Shown here in pieces: positions 15,765 through 25,164 of a stretch of 64,000 bases of DNA. Source of the stretch: Parabacteroides sp. PFB2-10 (GTDB taxonomy: Bacteria; Bacteroidota; Bacteroidia; Bacteroidales; Tannerellaceae); NCBI RefSeq assembly GCF_029893085.1, contig NZ_JARXWI010000012.1, positions 1-64,000 of the forward strand, in the 5' to 3' direction. The translations under genes were made by a program, and so were the position numbers. Within the stretch, counting starts at the first letter, position 1. Every line of letters begins with the position of its first letter. The notes under the pieces are model-generated. The model had not been told where the DNA came from, searched no databases, and saw only the letters and a list, made by a program, of their open reading frames with translations.

Positions 15765-18700
15765 ATGAAAGTACGAAATTTTCTTCTGGCTGCTGTTCTC
15801 TTCGGAGTTTATCCATACCTACATGGATATGCAGCAGAAACAGACGCACTCCACACAAACAGCATGGTGGTACAACAACAAACCAGACCAATCACCGGGA
15901 TTGTAAAAGATGCCTCGGGTGAAACTGTTATTGGAGCAAATGTTTCAATAAAAGGTACCACAATCGGTACAGTGACTAACGTGGATGGGGAATTTGCCTT
16001 AACAGTTCCCGAAAATGCCATTCTTCAAATTACCTACATCGGTTACGCGACGTTGGAAATGCCGGTTGGTAATCAAACGGTTTTTAATATTACACTCAAA
16101 GAAGACTCCCAACTACTGGAGGAGGTCGTTGTTGTTGGATACGGAACGATGCGTAAGAAAGACCTGACCGGATCCATTATCCAGATCCGTCCGGACAAGT
16201 TAGCCAATGAGAATCCGAAGACTATTCAGGATTTGCTTCGCGGTACTCCCGGGTTGCAAGTAGGGTATGATTCTTCTGCCAAAGGGGGTGGTTCGATGAT
16301 GATCCGTGGTCAGCGTTCTGTGTATGAAACAGATAATTACAAATCGCATAGCGAACCGCTAATCATCCTTGATGGTATGATGTTCTACGGGGAGCTTTCT
16401 GAAATCAATCCGGGTGATATCGGACAGATTGATGTATTAAAAGATGCTTCGGCTGCTTCTATCTACGGAGCAAAAGCGGCCAATGGGGTTATCATTATTA
16501 CAACGAAAAAAGGAAAAAAAGGAAAGCCGGTTGTTGATATCAGTGCCAATTTTGGCTTCACAGCCAAAAGTGCTTACCGCGATATGTTCGACGCAGATGG
16601 TTATATGCAATTCCGTGAAGACTGGTATAAATCAGCTACTTACGGACTTAATGAAGCGACAGGTAAGTATGAAGCGTATCAAACATCGGCCATGCGCGAT
16701 AAAGCAGGTTATTATGACCGCATAGAGAATATCGGCAAATATGGAATCACGGCAGAACAATGGCGTGCGTATGACGATAATACAGGCGGATTGAACGACA
16801 GAGGACTTTATGGACGTCGTTTGAATCTGGAAAGCGCTGTATTAGACAACTATATCGCGGGTAAAACCTTCGATTGGGCAGACCATACATTCCGTACCGG
16901 ATTCAATCAGGACTACAAAGCAAGCGTATCTGGAGCAAGCGACAACGTAAACTATTACCTTTCGTTAGGATATCTGCGCAATGAGGGAGCTGTCTCTTAT
17001 GATGATTACCAAGCGATACGTGCCAATATGAAAATCGACGGTAAAATAACCAACTGGCTGCAGATTGGTGCGAACGTTAACTTCCAGGATCGTAGCGACG
17101 GTGGACTTACTCCGGGATTGGGCACCAACTATTGGGATGCCAATCAGTTACGAAATTCTCCTTACAGTAACTACAGCAACGAAGATGGTAGCTTAGTGCA
17201 ATATCCTATGGGAGCGGATGTGAAACGAGGACATAACTACGATTTCGTTCGTCAATACCTTGATTTGGAAAAGGGATATACCGTGCTTAACTCTATTTTC
17301 AATGCGAAAATAAGTTTGCCTTTTGGTATTAGCTATTCATTCAATGCATCTCCTCGTTTCCAGTGGTTCTATGATCGCTATTTCATGTCTGCCGATCTGC
17401 CCGACTCCAATCCTGTTTCCAGAGGGGTAAACCGTGAACAGGCCAAACGTTTCGATTGGTCACTTAATAATACTATTGCCTGGGATTATACATTCGATGA
17501 CAAACACCATGTGAATCTTACCTTAGTACAGGAAGCCGAAGAACGCCGTTACTGGATGGACAAAATCGAATCCCGTAACATCCTGCCTTCCGATGCCTTA
17601 GGATTCCATAATACACAGAACGGAACAAAAGAAGATAGTTCTTTCTCAACGACAGATACTCATCAAACAGCAGACGCCTTATTGGCTCGTCTTTTCTATT
17701 CGTACGACAATCGTTATATGCTGACCACCTCGGTACGTCGTGACGGCTATTCGGCATTTGGACAAAATAATCCTTATGCGACCTTCCCATCTGTAGCCTT
17801 GGCTTGGTCGTTTACCAATGAAAAGTTCTTTAACTGGGAACCGATGAGCATGGGTAAACTGCGTGTATCATGGGGTAAAAACGGAAACCGTTCCTTGCAG
17901 GATCCTTATGTGTCTATGGCAAACCTCTCTTCAGGTTTGGGGAACACCATGGGATATATCCTGGCGAATGGAAGCATGGACGAATATAAATACCTGATGG
18001 TTGACCGTATGGCCAATCCGAACCTGGAATGGGAAAAAACAGCTTCCTGGAACGTAGGGTTAGATTATGGTTTCCTCGATAACCGTATCACAGGTAGTTT
18101 GGAATATTACAATATGGCTACCACCGATATGATCATGTGGCAGAGCCTTTCTGATTTCACCGGATTTTCATCTATCATCTCCAACTTAGGAGAGGTAACC
18201 AATGAAGGGTTTGAGTTTTCTATCAGCTCTCAGAATATCAAGAATACTAATTTCGAATGGAATACGACGTTCAACCTCTCTTATAACAAGAACCGAATCA
18301 AACATCTCTATTACGAATACGAAGATGTATTGGATGCAAACGGCAATGTTATCGGCACAAAAGAGATGGACGACAAAGCGAATGGCTGGTTTATCGATCA
18401 ACCGATTAAATCAATCTGGGACTATAAGGTAATTGGCATCTGGCAAACCGACGAATACGAAGAGGCTTTAAAATACGGACAACGCCCGGGTGACCCGAAA
18501 GTGAAGAATAATCCGGATAATGATGTATATAATGAAGATGGAACCTTATCTAGAATTGTTTATAACGATGAAGATAAAGAATTCTTAGGCGAGAGAACTC
18601 CTCCCGTACACTGGCAATTACGCAACGATTTCACGCTCTTCAAAAACTTCGATATCTCTATTAATATCTATTCGTACATGGGGCATAAGAGTCAAAGTGG

Positions 18701-19061
18701 AAACTATTTGAATCAGGACAATGGTGGTTCTTTGGTAACCTACAACCACAATGTATTTGAAAAAGAATACTGGACTCCTGAAAACCCGACGAATAAATAC
18801 GGACGTTTAGACGCACAAGGCCCTGCCGGTATCACAGGCGTGCAAAAGCTTTATAATCGTTCATTCATCCGCTTGGAGAATATTTCTCTCGGTTATAACC
18901 TGCCTAATGAATGGATCCGTAAATATGGTATCGAAAGATTTAAAATCTTCGGATCAGTTAGAAACGTTGCTACATGGCAAAAAGACTGGGAATATGGTGA
19001 TCCTGAGACAAGTGGATTAGCAACCCGTGTCTACTCTCTGGGATTAAATGTAACATTCTAA
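15765..19061 (+). CDS. SusC-like TonB-dependent transporter
   Basis: Outer-membrane glycan importer of 1098 residues. ATG 15765 gives a clean signal peptide (MKVRNFLLAAVLFGVYPYLHGYAA). An N-terminal carboxypeptidase-like regulatory domain (ITGIVKDASGE, GANVSIKGT) is followed by EEVVVVGYGT, the typical SusC TonB-box region, a plug domain (GTPGLQV, MIRGQRS, YGAKAANGVIIITTKKG) and a long beta-barrel ending in SLGLNVTF. The frame is open to 15555 upstream, but that would bury the signal peptide. SusD follows after 13 bp. With SusD and GH105 it forms a small PUL; the substrate is probably an unsaturated, uronate-containing oligosaccharide, inferred from GH105. Confidence 0.96.
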   Translation: MKVRNFLLAAVLFGVYPYLHGYAAETDALHTNSMVVQQQTRPITGIVKDASGETVIGANVSIKGTTIGTVTNVDGEFALTVPENAILQITYIGYATLEMPVGNQTVFNITLKEDSQLLEEVVVVGYGTMRKKDLTGSIIQIRPDKLANENPKTIQDLLRGTPGLQVGYDSSAKGGGSMMIRGQRSVYETDNYKSHSEPLIILDGMMFYGELSEINPGDIGQIDVLKDASAASIYGAKAANGVIIITTKKGKKGKPVVDISANFGFTAKSAYRDMFDADGYMQFREDWYKSATYGLNEATGKYEAYQTSAMRDKAGYYDRIENIGKYGITAEQWRAYDDNTGGLNDRGLYGRRLNLESAVLDNYIAGKTFDWADHTFRTGFNQDYKASVSGASDNVNYYLSLGYLRNEGAVSYDDYQAIRANMKIDGKITNWLQIGANVNFQDRSDGGLTPGLGTNYWDANQLRNSPYSNYSNEDGSLVQYPMGADVKRGHNYDFVRQYLDLEKGYTVLNSIFNAKISLPFGISYSFNASPRFQWFYDRYFMSADLPDSNPVSRGVNREQAKRFDWSLNNTIAWDYTFDDKHHVNLTLVQEAEERRYWMDKIESRNILPSDALGFHNTQNGTKEDSSFSTTDTHQTADALLARLFYSYDNRYMLTTSVRRDGYSAFGQNNPYATFPSVALAWSFTNEKFFNWEPMSMGKLRVSWGKNGNRSLQDPYVSMANLSSGLGNTMGYILANGSMDEYKYLMVDRMANPNLEWEKTASWNVGLDYGFLDNRITGSLEYYNMATTDMIMWQSLSDFTGFSSIISNLGEVTNEGFEFSISSQNIKNTNFEWNTTFNLSYNKNRIKHLYYEYEDVLDANGNVIGTKEMDDKANGWFIDQPIKSIWDYKVIGIWQTDEYEEALKYGQRPGDPKVKNNPDNDVYNEDGTLSRIVYNDEDKEFLGERTPPVHWQLRNDFTLFKNFDISINIYSYMGHKSQSGNYLNQDNGGSLVTYNHNVFEKEYWTPENPTNKYGRLDAQGPAGITGVQKLYNRSFIRLENISLGYNLPNEWIRKYGIERFKIFGSVRNVATWQKDWEYGDPETSGLATRVYSLGLNVTF

Positions 19062-19074
19062 AAAACGCAAAATC

Positions 19075-21096
19075 ATGAATAAAATAACTATAAATATGAA
19101 AAATAAGATAATGATGGCTGCGGCGCTTTTGTCGTTAGCCGGTAGTTCCTTCTTGTTTACCGGTTGCTCCGAAAGCTTTTTGGAGCCTGATCCTCTGTCG
19201 TTTTACGAACCGGGAGCTACCTTTACCACGGAATCAGGCATGATGGCTGCTATGGCAATCGCTGACCGTCACCTGCGCACCTACTGGACCAATACATCGT
19301 CGAATACGAACTCGGTGGTTGCCGGAACAGAACTAATGTTCTCTGACCTGGGTGTTTATGGAAAAACGGACGCGAATGTGGGAGGAGTGAACTTCGATAT
19401 TGCAACCGGTTTGACACCGACCGGTGGTGCCGGAGGCCCCGGAGGGAATGATGGTAACTACATTAACCACTTCTGGAGTGAGACCTATACAGGTATAAAA
19501 TATGCCAATACGATTCTCAGCTATGTTGACAAGGTAGAGAGTATGGATGAAGCAACCCGGAATATGTATAAGGGTCGTGCCTATTTCCACCGTGCATACC
19601 GCTATATGGGATTGGTTTTCCAATATGGTGATGTGCCTTTGGTTACAAAACTGTTGGAAGTTCCCAAACAGAACTATCGCTCTACCAAGAAGGCTGCTAT
19701 TATTGAAATGATCACAGCCGATATGGAAAAGGCGGTAGAAATGGTACCTGAACAGAAGGATATGATCTATACCGGGATGGTAAACAAAGCAGCCTGTCGT
19801 ATGTTGCTGACAAAATGTTACCTGGCAAACGGACAATGGCAGAAAGCCAAAGAACAGGCGGATATCCTAATCAATAACTCAGGTTACGAATTGATGCAAA
19901 CTACATTCGGAACACAAGATAAAGGAGGCGAACCTGAGACATGGGCAATCACACCTAATGTAATCTGGGATCTCCACCGCCCTGAGAACAAATTGATCGC
20001 TGCCAATAAAGAGGTGATTATGGGTATGCCCAACAGAGGTTCACAATCAAATATTGCCTTTGCAACGATGCGTATCTTCGGCCCGTTATGGCAAAATGGC
20101 AATTTGCGTTCTCCGGATGGAAAAACGGTTGAAAAATACGCACGTAACAACGCCAATTACAGAGCGGATCTGGATATGACCAGAGCTTTCGGACGCGGTA
20201 TCGGTACACACCGCCCAACTCCTTTTGCCCAACGTGATTTGTGGGTTGTCAACGGAGTGGAAGATGAAGATGATTTGCGCCACAATGAAAAGTCAGGCAA
20301 CTGGGTAAAAATGACCTCTATGAAGTATAATAATGTAAGTGATGCCTACCGAGGACAAAACCTGATGCTCTATCATCCGGAAACAGGCGCATTACTTTGT
20401 CAGGATACGATTCGTAGTTGGTATGACTGGCCTTATTATAAGCTTTATATACGGGATGCTGTCAGCGAAGCTAATATGGGTGCTGTTGACTTTAATGGCG
20501 CTTCAACCGGTAGTGTGGCCGACTGGTATCTGTATCGTTTGGCAGAAGCCTACCTGCTTCGCGCCGAAGCAAAATTCTATTTGGGCGATGCCTCAGCTAA
20601 AGATGACTTGAATGTGCTGCGTGAAAGAGCGCAATGTTCTCAATTCTATACAGGTGAAGTAACGATCGGTGACATCATGAATGAACGTGCCCGTGAATTG
20701 TATATGGAAGAATGGCGTAACATGGAGCTGACCCGTGTCTCTTACTGTCTTGCCTTAAGCGGTAAACCTGACGAATGGGGTAACACTTATGATATCAATA
20801 CATGGGATAAGAACAGCGGAATGGAAGTGGGTGTAAATACCCCGAGTAGTTACTGGTACAAGCGAGTGACGCTTTGTGGTCGCATGTACAACCAAGGACC
20901 TATCACTTCGGCTAATAAAACGATTAACTATCGAATGGATAAATGCAATGTCTACTGGCCGATTCCGGAATCTTCTATTAAAGCCAATAAGCGCGGAAAA
21001 CTTGCTCAGAACTATGGATACAGTGGCTATGACGCTTCTGTTGCCATGTGGGAAACCTGGCAGGAAGCCGTAGCAGATGAAGACAAGGTGGATTAA
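19075..21096 (+). CDS. SusD/RagB-family glycan-binding lipoprotein
   Basis: Surface lipoprotein of 673 residues that binds glycan and closes over the SusC channel. The signal ends in the lipobox LFTGC, followed by SESFLEPDP as in SusD/RagB proteins. ATG 19075 is used here; ATG 19096 (MKNKIMMAAALL) would also give a good signal peptide. TPR-like helices with KGRAYFHRAYRYMGLVFQYGD and the C-terminal SusD signatures RLAEAYLLRAEAKFYLGD and NERARELYMEEWR are clear. It follows SusC by 13 bp, and a strong terminator stands 49 bp after its stop. Confidence 0.95.
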   Translation: MNKITINMKNKIMMAAALLSLAGSSFLFTGCSESFLEPDPLSFYEPGATFTTESGMMAAMAIADRHLRTYWTNTSSNTNSVVAGTELMFSDLGVYGKTDANVGGVNFDIATGLTPTGGAGGPGGNDGNYINHFWSETYTGIKYANTILSYVDKVESMDEATRNMYKGRAYFHRAYRYMGLVFQYGDVPLVTKLLEVPKQNYRSTKKAAIIEMITADMEKAVEMVPEQKDMIYTGMVNKAACRMLLTKCYLANGQWQKAKEQADILINNSGYELMQTTFGTQDKGGEPETWAITPNVIWDLHRPENKLIAANKEVIMGMPNRGSQSNIAFATMRIFGPLWQNGNLRSPDGKTVEKYARNNANYRADLDMTRAFGRGIGTHRPTPFAQRDLWVVNGVEDEDDLRHNEKSGNWVKMTSMKYNNVSDAYRGQNLMLYHPETGALLCQDTIRSWYDWPYYKLYIRDAVSEANMGAVDFNGASTGSVADWYLYRLAEAYLLRAEAKFYLGDASAKDDLNVLRERAQCSQFYTGEVTIGDIMNERARELYMEEWRNMELTRVSYCLALSGKPDEWGNTYDINTWDKNSGMEVGVNTPSSYWYKRVTLCGRMYNQGPITSANKTINYRMDKCNVYWPIPESSIKANKRGKLAQNYGYSGYDASVAMWETWQEAVADEDKVD

Positions 21097-21137
21097 TCGT
21101 ATAGGCATAAAGATTTTTAGGGCATCTTGTTGAATAC

Positions 21138-21180
21138 TGAAAAGACAGAAAGTCCGCTTATCGGACTTTCTGTTTTTCAG
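21138..21180 (+). terminator. Rho-independent terminator after susD
   Basis: A 12-bp perfect stem, ACAGAAAGTCCG (21145-21156) and CGGACTTTCTGT (21162-21173), with a 5-nt loop, followed by TTTTCAGTTTT; outer pairing CTGAAAA/TTTTCAG extends it with a one-base bulge. It should separate SusCD transcription from the GH105 gene, at least in part. Confidence 0.85.
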
Positions 21181-21261
21181 TTTTAAGCAATGCCGTTCTA
21201 AGAAAAAGTGGGAAGCAAATGATTTATAAAAAACACAGAGTAAAATTGAATTGTATCTATC

Positions 21262-22380
21262 ATGAGAAAGACAGTTATTTTAGTATGTTGCTTCATAATG
21301 GCGGGATTCCATTTGTATGCATCAGATGACTATAAACGGGTACTGGACATTATTCATAAAGTAAACAACCACTGGCAGTCAACACACCCCGAACCCGGAT
21401 GGGCTTTTTGGGAACATGCCGCTTATCATACCGGCAATATGGAAGCCTACTTTCTGACCGGCGAAGAGAAATACCGGCAGTATTCCGAAGCGTGGGCCGA
21501 AAAGAACGAATGGAAAGGAGCCAAATCGGATGATAAAAATACATGGAAATACAACTATGGTGAGACAAATGACCATGTTCTTTTTGGGGATTGGCAAACT
21601 TGCTTTCAGACATACGCCGATCTGTATATATTGGATCCGGCAGACTACAAAATAGCCCGTGCCCGCGAGGTGATGGAATACCAGATGAGTACGCAACGCA
21701 ACGACTATTGGTGGTGGGCGGACGGCCTTTATATGGTAATGCCGGTCATGACGAAATTGCACAAAATAACAAAGAATCCTCTCTACCTGGAGAAGCTGAA
21801 TGAATACCTGGCTTACGCTGATCAGATTATGTACGATAAATATGCACACCTATATTACCGGGATGCAGCCTATGTGTTCCCGAAACATCAGACCATAAAC
21901 GGGAAAAAGGATTTCTGGGCAAGAGGCGATGGCTGGGTTTTTGCCGCTTTCGCGAAAGTATTGAAAGACTTGCCATCAACGGATATGCACCGCAAGAAGT
22001 ATGTGCAACGCTTCCGCGATATGGCCGTAGCTATTAGGGATTGCCAACAACCGGAAGGCTACTGGACGCGCAGTATGCTGGACCCTGAGTATGTGCCGGG
22101 GCCGGAAACAAGCGGAACGGCGTTTTTCACCTACGGTCTGTTCTGGGGAATCAACAATGGGTACCTGGAAAAAGAGGAGTATCTGGAGGCTGCCTTGCGT
22201 GGATGGAAGTATCTGGAGGAAACAGCCCTGCAGGAAGATGGCTCGGTGGGCTATGTGCAGCCGATCGGTGCCAAAGCGATCCCGGGACAGGTCGTGGATA
22301 GAAATTCGACCGCCAACTTCGGAGTAGGCGCTTTCCTATTGGCAGCCTGTGAATATACTCGTTTTTTAAACAAGAAATAG
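21262..22380 (+). CDS. Glycoside hydrolase family 105-like unsaturated glycuronyl hydrolase
   Basis: Exported (alpha/alpha)6-barrel enzyme of 372 residues with an N-terminal signal peptide (about 1-20). GH88/GH105 enzymes remove the unsaturated uronic acid left by polysaccharide lyases. D154 in WWWADGLYM fits the catalytic Asp of YteR-type GH105 enzymes; WARGDGW, GYWTRSMLDP and ETSGTAFFTYGL are family blocks. It lies downstream of SusCD beyond a terminator and just before repeat copy C. No polysaccharide lyase is present in the window, so the lyase that makes its substrate must be elsewhere. Rhamnogalacturonan is the commonest GH105 substrate, but this is not certain here. Confidence 0.88.
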   Translation: MRKTVILVCCFIMAGFHLYASDDYKRVLDIIHKVNNHWQSTHPEPGWAFWEHAAYHTGNMEAYFLTGEEKYRQYSEAWAEKNEWKGAKSDDKNTWKYNYGETNDHVLFGDWQTCFQTYADLYILDPADYKIARAREVMEYQMSTQRNDYWWWADGLYMVMPVMTKLHKITKNPLYLEKLNEYLAYADQIMYDKYAHLYYRDAAYVFPKHQTINGKKDFWARGDGWVFAAFAKVLKDLPSTDMHRKKYVQRFRDMAVAIRDCQQPEGYWTRSMLDPEYVPGPETSGTAFFTYGLFWGINNGYLEKEEYLEAALRGWKYLEETALQEDGSVGYVQPIGAKAIPGQVVDRNSTANFGVGAFLLAACEYTRFLNKK

Positions 22381-22737
22381 GTATGTTCTCGGCGTATTGC
22401 AAAGAAGGTTTATTTCGTAAATGTTAAAATGTCGATTGTAAGCAAAATGGTCATTTTGCTTACAATTCCATACGTTAAAAAGTGTTTCCCCCGGGTGTTT
22501 GTCTCCAAAGTCCCGCTTTTTTGCGCGCAAAGTCGGGCGTAAATTACAAATCGTAAATTGGGGATTTCGGCAAAAAGAAGATAATTAACATTTATTCACA
22601 GCAAAAAAACTATCTTCTTCAATCCTTAGAAAGCAATATCATACCCAAGCAATCATTTTCGGGACAAACAAAAAAATATAAAGCCGTTTTATACGCTTCC
22701 CCGCTTTTTTTCGTTTATATAGGGTATCAATGCATGT
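22381..22737. other. 357-bp intergenic region with a 175-bp repeat
   Basis: Between the GH105 gene and the TonB receptor, both plus strand. It is half filled by repeat copy C (22419-22593). The remaining 140 bp before the TonB start is AT-rich with no clear -7 element and no open frame of interest. Confidence 0.65.
22419..22593 (-). repeat. MITE-like intergenic repeat, full copy C (175 bp)
   Basis: The same 175-bp length as copy B, in reverse orientation, bounded by AAATGTTAA (22419-22427) and TTAACATTT (22585-22593). Its hairpin is perfect: a 15-bp arm at 22435-22449, a 2-nt spacer, and the complementary arm at 22452-22466 (ATTGTAAGCAAAATG/CATTTTGCTTACAAT). Aligned with copy B by eye, about 85 percent or more of positions match, with the centre nearly identical. 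Confidence 0.9.
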
Positions 22738-25158
22738 ATGATGATGAAGATTCGTGCGATAGCGGCACTTTTATTTATAGGAATTGCTTCGACGGCATTC
22801 GGCCAGGGGAAGGTAAAGATATCGGGTTTTGTCTATGATTCAGACGGGAATCCGCTCGACCTGGTACTGGTTCAGGTCGAGAACAGTCCATTGACCGGAG
22901 ATATGTCGAACGAAAAAGGTCAATACAGCGTCTCAGTCACGCCGGGAGACTCCATCACTCTGTTGTTTAGCTGCCTGGGTTACAATAAAGCACAGCGTAT
23001 CCTGCCGGTGGTCACCACGGATATGCGATTGAACGTACAGATGAACCCCATGTCTTTCGAACTGGGCGAAGCGGTTGTCACTGCCAGTCGTCGACAGACC
23101 ACTGCCATGGAGACGCTTGATGCGGAGCGCGTACGCTTTATTCCTGATCCATCCGGGGGGAGCATTGAAAGCTTAGTGGTTACCTTTGCCGGCGTCTCTT
23201 CTTCGAACGAATTGAGCTCGCAATACTCCGTTCGTGGCGGTAGCTTCGATGAGAATATGGTCTATGTAAACGGCCTGGAGGTATTTCGTCCATTGCTGAT
23301 CCGTTCCGGTCAACAGGAGGGATTGAGCTTTGTGAATCCCGACCTGACAGAATCGGTCAACTTCGCCGCCGGTGGTTTTGAGACCAAATATGGCGACAAG
23401 ATGAGTTCGGTATTGGATGTGAGCTATAAACGACCTGAAAAACTGGAAGGATCGGCATCCGCCAGTTTCCTGGGCGCCAATGCCTATGTGGGTGGAGCGC
23501 ATGGGAAAGTGACACATATCACCGGGATACGCTATAAAACAGGACGTTCCCTGTTGCGCACCCTGGATACCGATGCGGAATTTGATCCGAACTTTGTGGA
23601 TCTGCAGACTTTCATCACCTACCAGGTAGCCCCTAAATGGGAGATTGATTTTATGGGCAACCTGTCGGTCAACAACTATAAATTCATTCCCCACGTTAAA
23701 GAGACCTCTTTTGGGACAGCTGCAAACCCGCAAAATTTCAAAGTCTACTTCGACGGACAGGAGCGCGATAAGTTTCAGACTCTTTTCGGAGCACTTTCGT
23801 TGAAATACAAACCGAATGAGAATACGGAGATCGTGTTTCAAACCTCGGCGTTCAACAGCCAGGAATCGGAAACGTATGATATATCGGGAGAGTATTGGAT
23901 GAGCGAACAGGGCTCGGTGAACCCCAACGAAGAGGTGAGCTCCAATATGACGATCGGACGGTATCATGAGCATGCACGCAACCGGCTTCGCTCGGATGTG
24001 TTCAATGTGAACCATTACGGAAGCACCCGTCTGGGAAAACATACGGCCCAATGGGGATTGACCCTGCAAAGCGAACGCATTCAGGACCGAATCAGCGAAT
24101 GGGAAAAGCGCGATTCGTCGGGCTATTCCCTACCTCATCAGGAAGATGCAGTGAGCGTAATTGCCAACCTCTATTCCGATCATAAGATGAACAGTATGCG
24201 CTTTTCGGGATATCTGCAGGATGTTTTCAAATTCCGTACCTCGAAAGGGCTTTTCACGCTGGTGGGCGGTGTCCGCGGGAGCTACTGGGATTATAACAAG
24301 GAATTTATCTTCAGCCCGCGTGTCTCCCTGGGGTATATCCCGAATGCCAATCAGAACTTCACGTTCCGCGCGGCTACGGGTATCTATTATCAGTCGCCTT
24401 TCTACAAAGAGATCCGCAAGGTGGTACAGGATGACGATGGCAATGACGTGGTGGAACTGAACGAGAACATCAAGTCGCAGCGCTCCATCCATTTCATTTT
24501 GGGAGGCGATTATTCGTTTAAGACCATGGATCGCAACTTCCGATTTACGACAGAGATCTATTATAAGAAACTCGACAATGTGATTCCTTATACGCTCGAC
24601 AACGTAAAGCTGCGATACTATGGCGAGAATTGTGCGAAGGGGTACACCATGGGGCTCGATATGAAGTTCTTTGGTGAGTTTGTGCCGGGTACCGATTCCT
24701 GGATCAGTCTCTCGTTGATGAAGTCGCAACAAACGATCCGGGAAACGACCAAAGCGCCGATGCCCAATGACTTCGGCTATAACCTATCGCTCTTCTTCCA
24801 GGATTATTTCCCGGGCAATGAGCGCATCAAATTGAATCTGACCGGAGTTGTCTCGGGAGGTTTGCCCATTACGATTCCACATCAGGGCTACGAGGCGGGC
24901 TATTTCCGACTGCCTGCCTACCGCCGTGTAGATATCGGTCTATCCTATCAGCTGGCGGGCGGTGTGGATCCGATTATGGACAGGGGTGTTTTCCGTCACT
25001 TGAAAAACATCTGGTTGGGAGTAGATGTATTTAATCTGTTGGATTTCAAAAATACCAATTCCTATTACTGGATCACCGACGCGTATGACCAGCAATATGC
25101 CGTGCCCAATTACCTGACGGGACGGCAGCTAAACCTGCGGTTGATTGTGGATTTTTGA
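22738..25158 (+). CDS. TonB-dependent receptor with carboxypeptidase-like domain
   Basis: Outer-membrane receptor of 806 residues. The signal peptide (about 1-22, ending AFGQ) is followed by a carboxypeptidase-regulatory-like domain (KISGFVYDSDGNPLDLVLVQ), a plug domain (SLVVTFAGVSS, YSVRGGSFDENMVYVNGLEV) and a beta-barrel ending LNLRLIVDF. It lacks the SusC signature and has no SusD partner, so it is a general TonB receptor, perhaps for a metal complex or peptide; the ligand is unknown. It is convergent with the 7TM-HD gene, with only 6 bp between the stops, where a 12-bp palindrome GGTTGATCAACC lies. Confidence 0.92.
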   Translation: MMMKIRAIAALLFIGIASTAFGQGKVKISGFVYDSDGNPLDLVLVQVENSPLTGDMSNEKGQYSVSVTPGDSITLLFSCLGYNKAQRILPVVTTDMRLNVQMNPMSFELGEAVVTASRRQTTAMETLDAERVRFIPDPSGGSIESLVVTFAGVSSSNELSSQYSVRGGSFDENMVYVNGLEVFRPLLIRSGQQEGLSFVNPDLTESVNFAAGGFETKYGDKMSSVLDVSYKRPEKLEGSASASFLGANAYVGGAHGKVTHITGIRYKTGRSLLRTLDTDAEFDPNFVDLQTFITYQVAPKWEIDFMGNLSVNNYKFIPHVKETSFGTAANPQNFKVYFDGQERDKFQTLFGALSLKYKPNENTEIVFQTSAFNSQESETYDISGEYWMSEQGSVNPNEEVSSNMTIGRYHEHARNRLRSDVFNVNHYGSTRLGKHTAQWGLTLQSERIQDRISEWEKRDSSGYSLPHQEDAVSVIANLYSDHKMNSMRFSGYLQDVFKFRTSKGLFTLVGGVRGSYWDYNKEFIFSPRVSLGYIPNANQNFTFRAATGIYYQSPFYKEIRKVVQDDDGNDVVELNENIKSQRSIHFILGGDYSFKTMDRNFRFTTEIYYKKLDNVIPYTLDNVKLRYYGENCAKGYTMGLDMKFFGEFVPGTDSWISLSLMKSQQTIRETTKAPMPNDFGYNLSLFFQDYFPGNERIKLNLTGVVSGGLPITIPHQGYEAGYFRLPAYRRVDIGLSYQLAGGVDPIMDRGVFRHLKNIWLGVDVFNLLDFKNTNSYYWITDAYDQQYAVPNYLTGRQLNLRLIVDF

Positions 25159-25164
25159 GGTTGA

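Noticed and set aside
23173-24732. Minus-strand open frames of 298 and 200 codons
   Set aside because: They are shadows of the TonB receptor gene, whose domains and length are clear.
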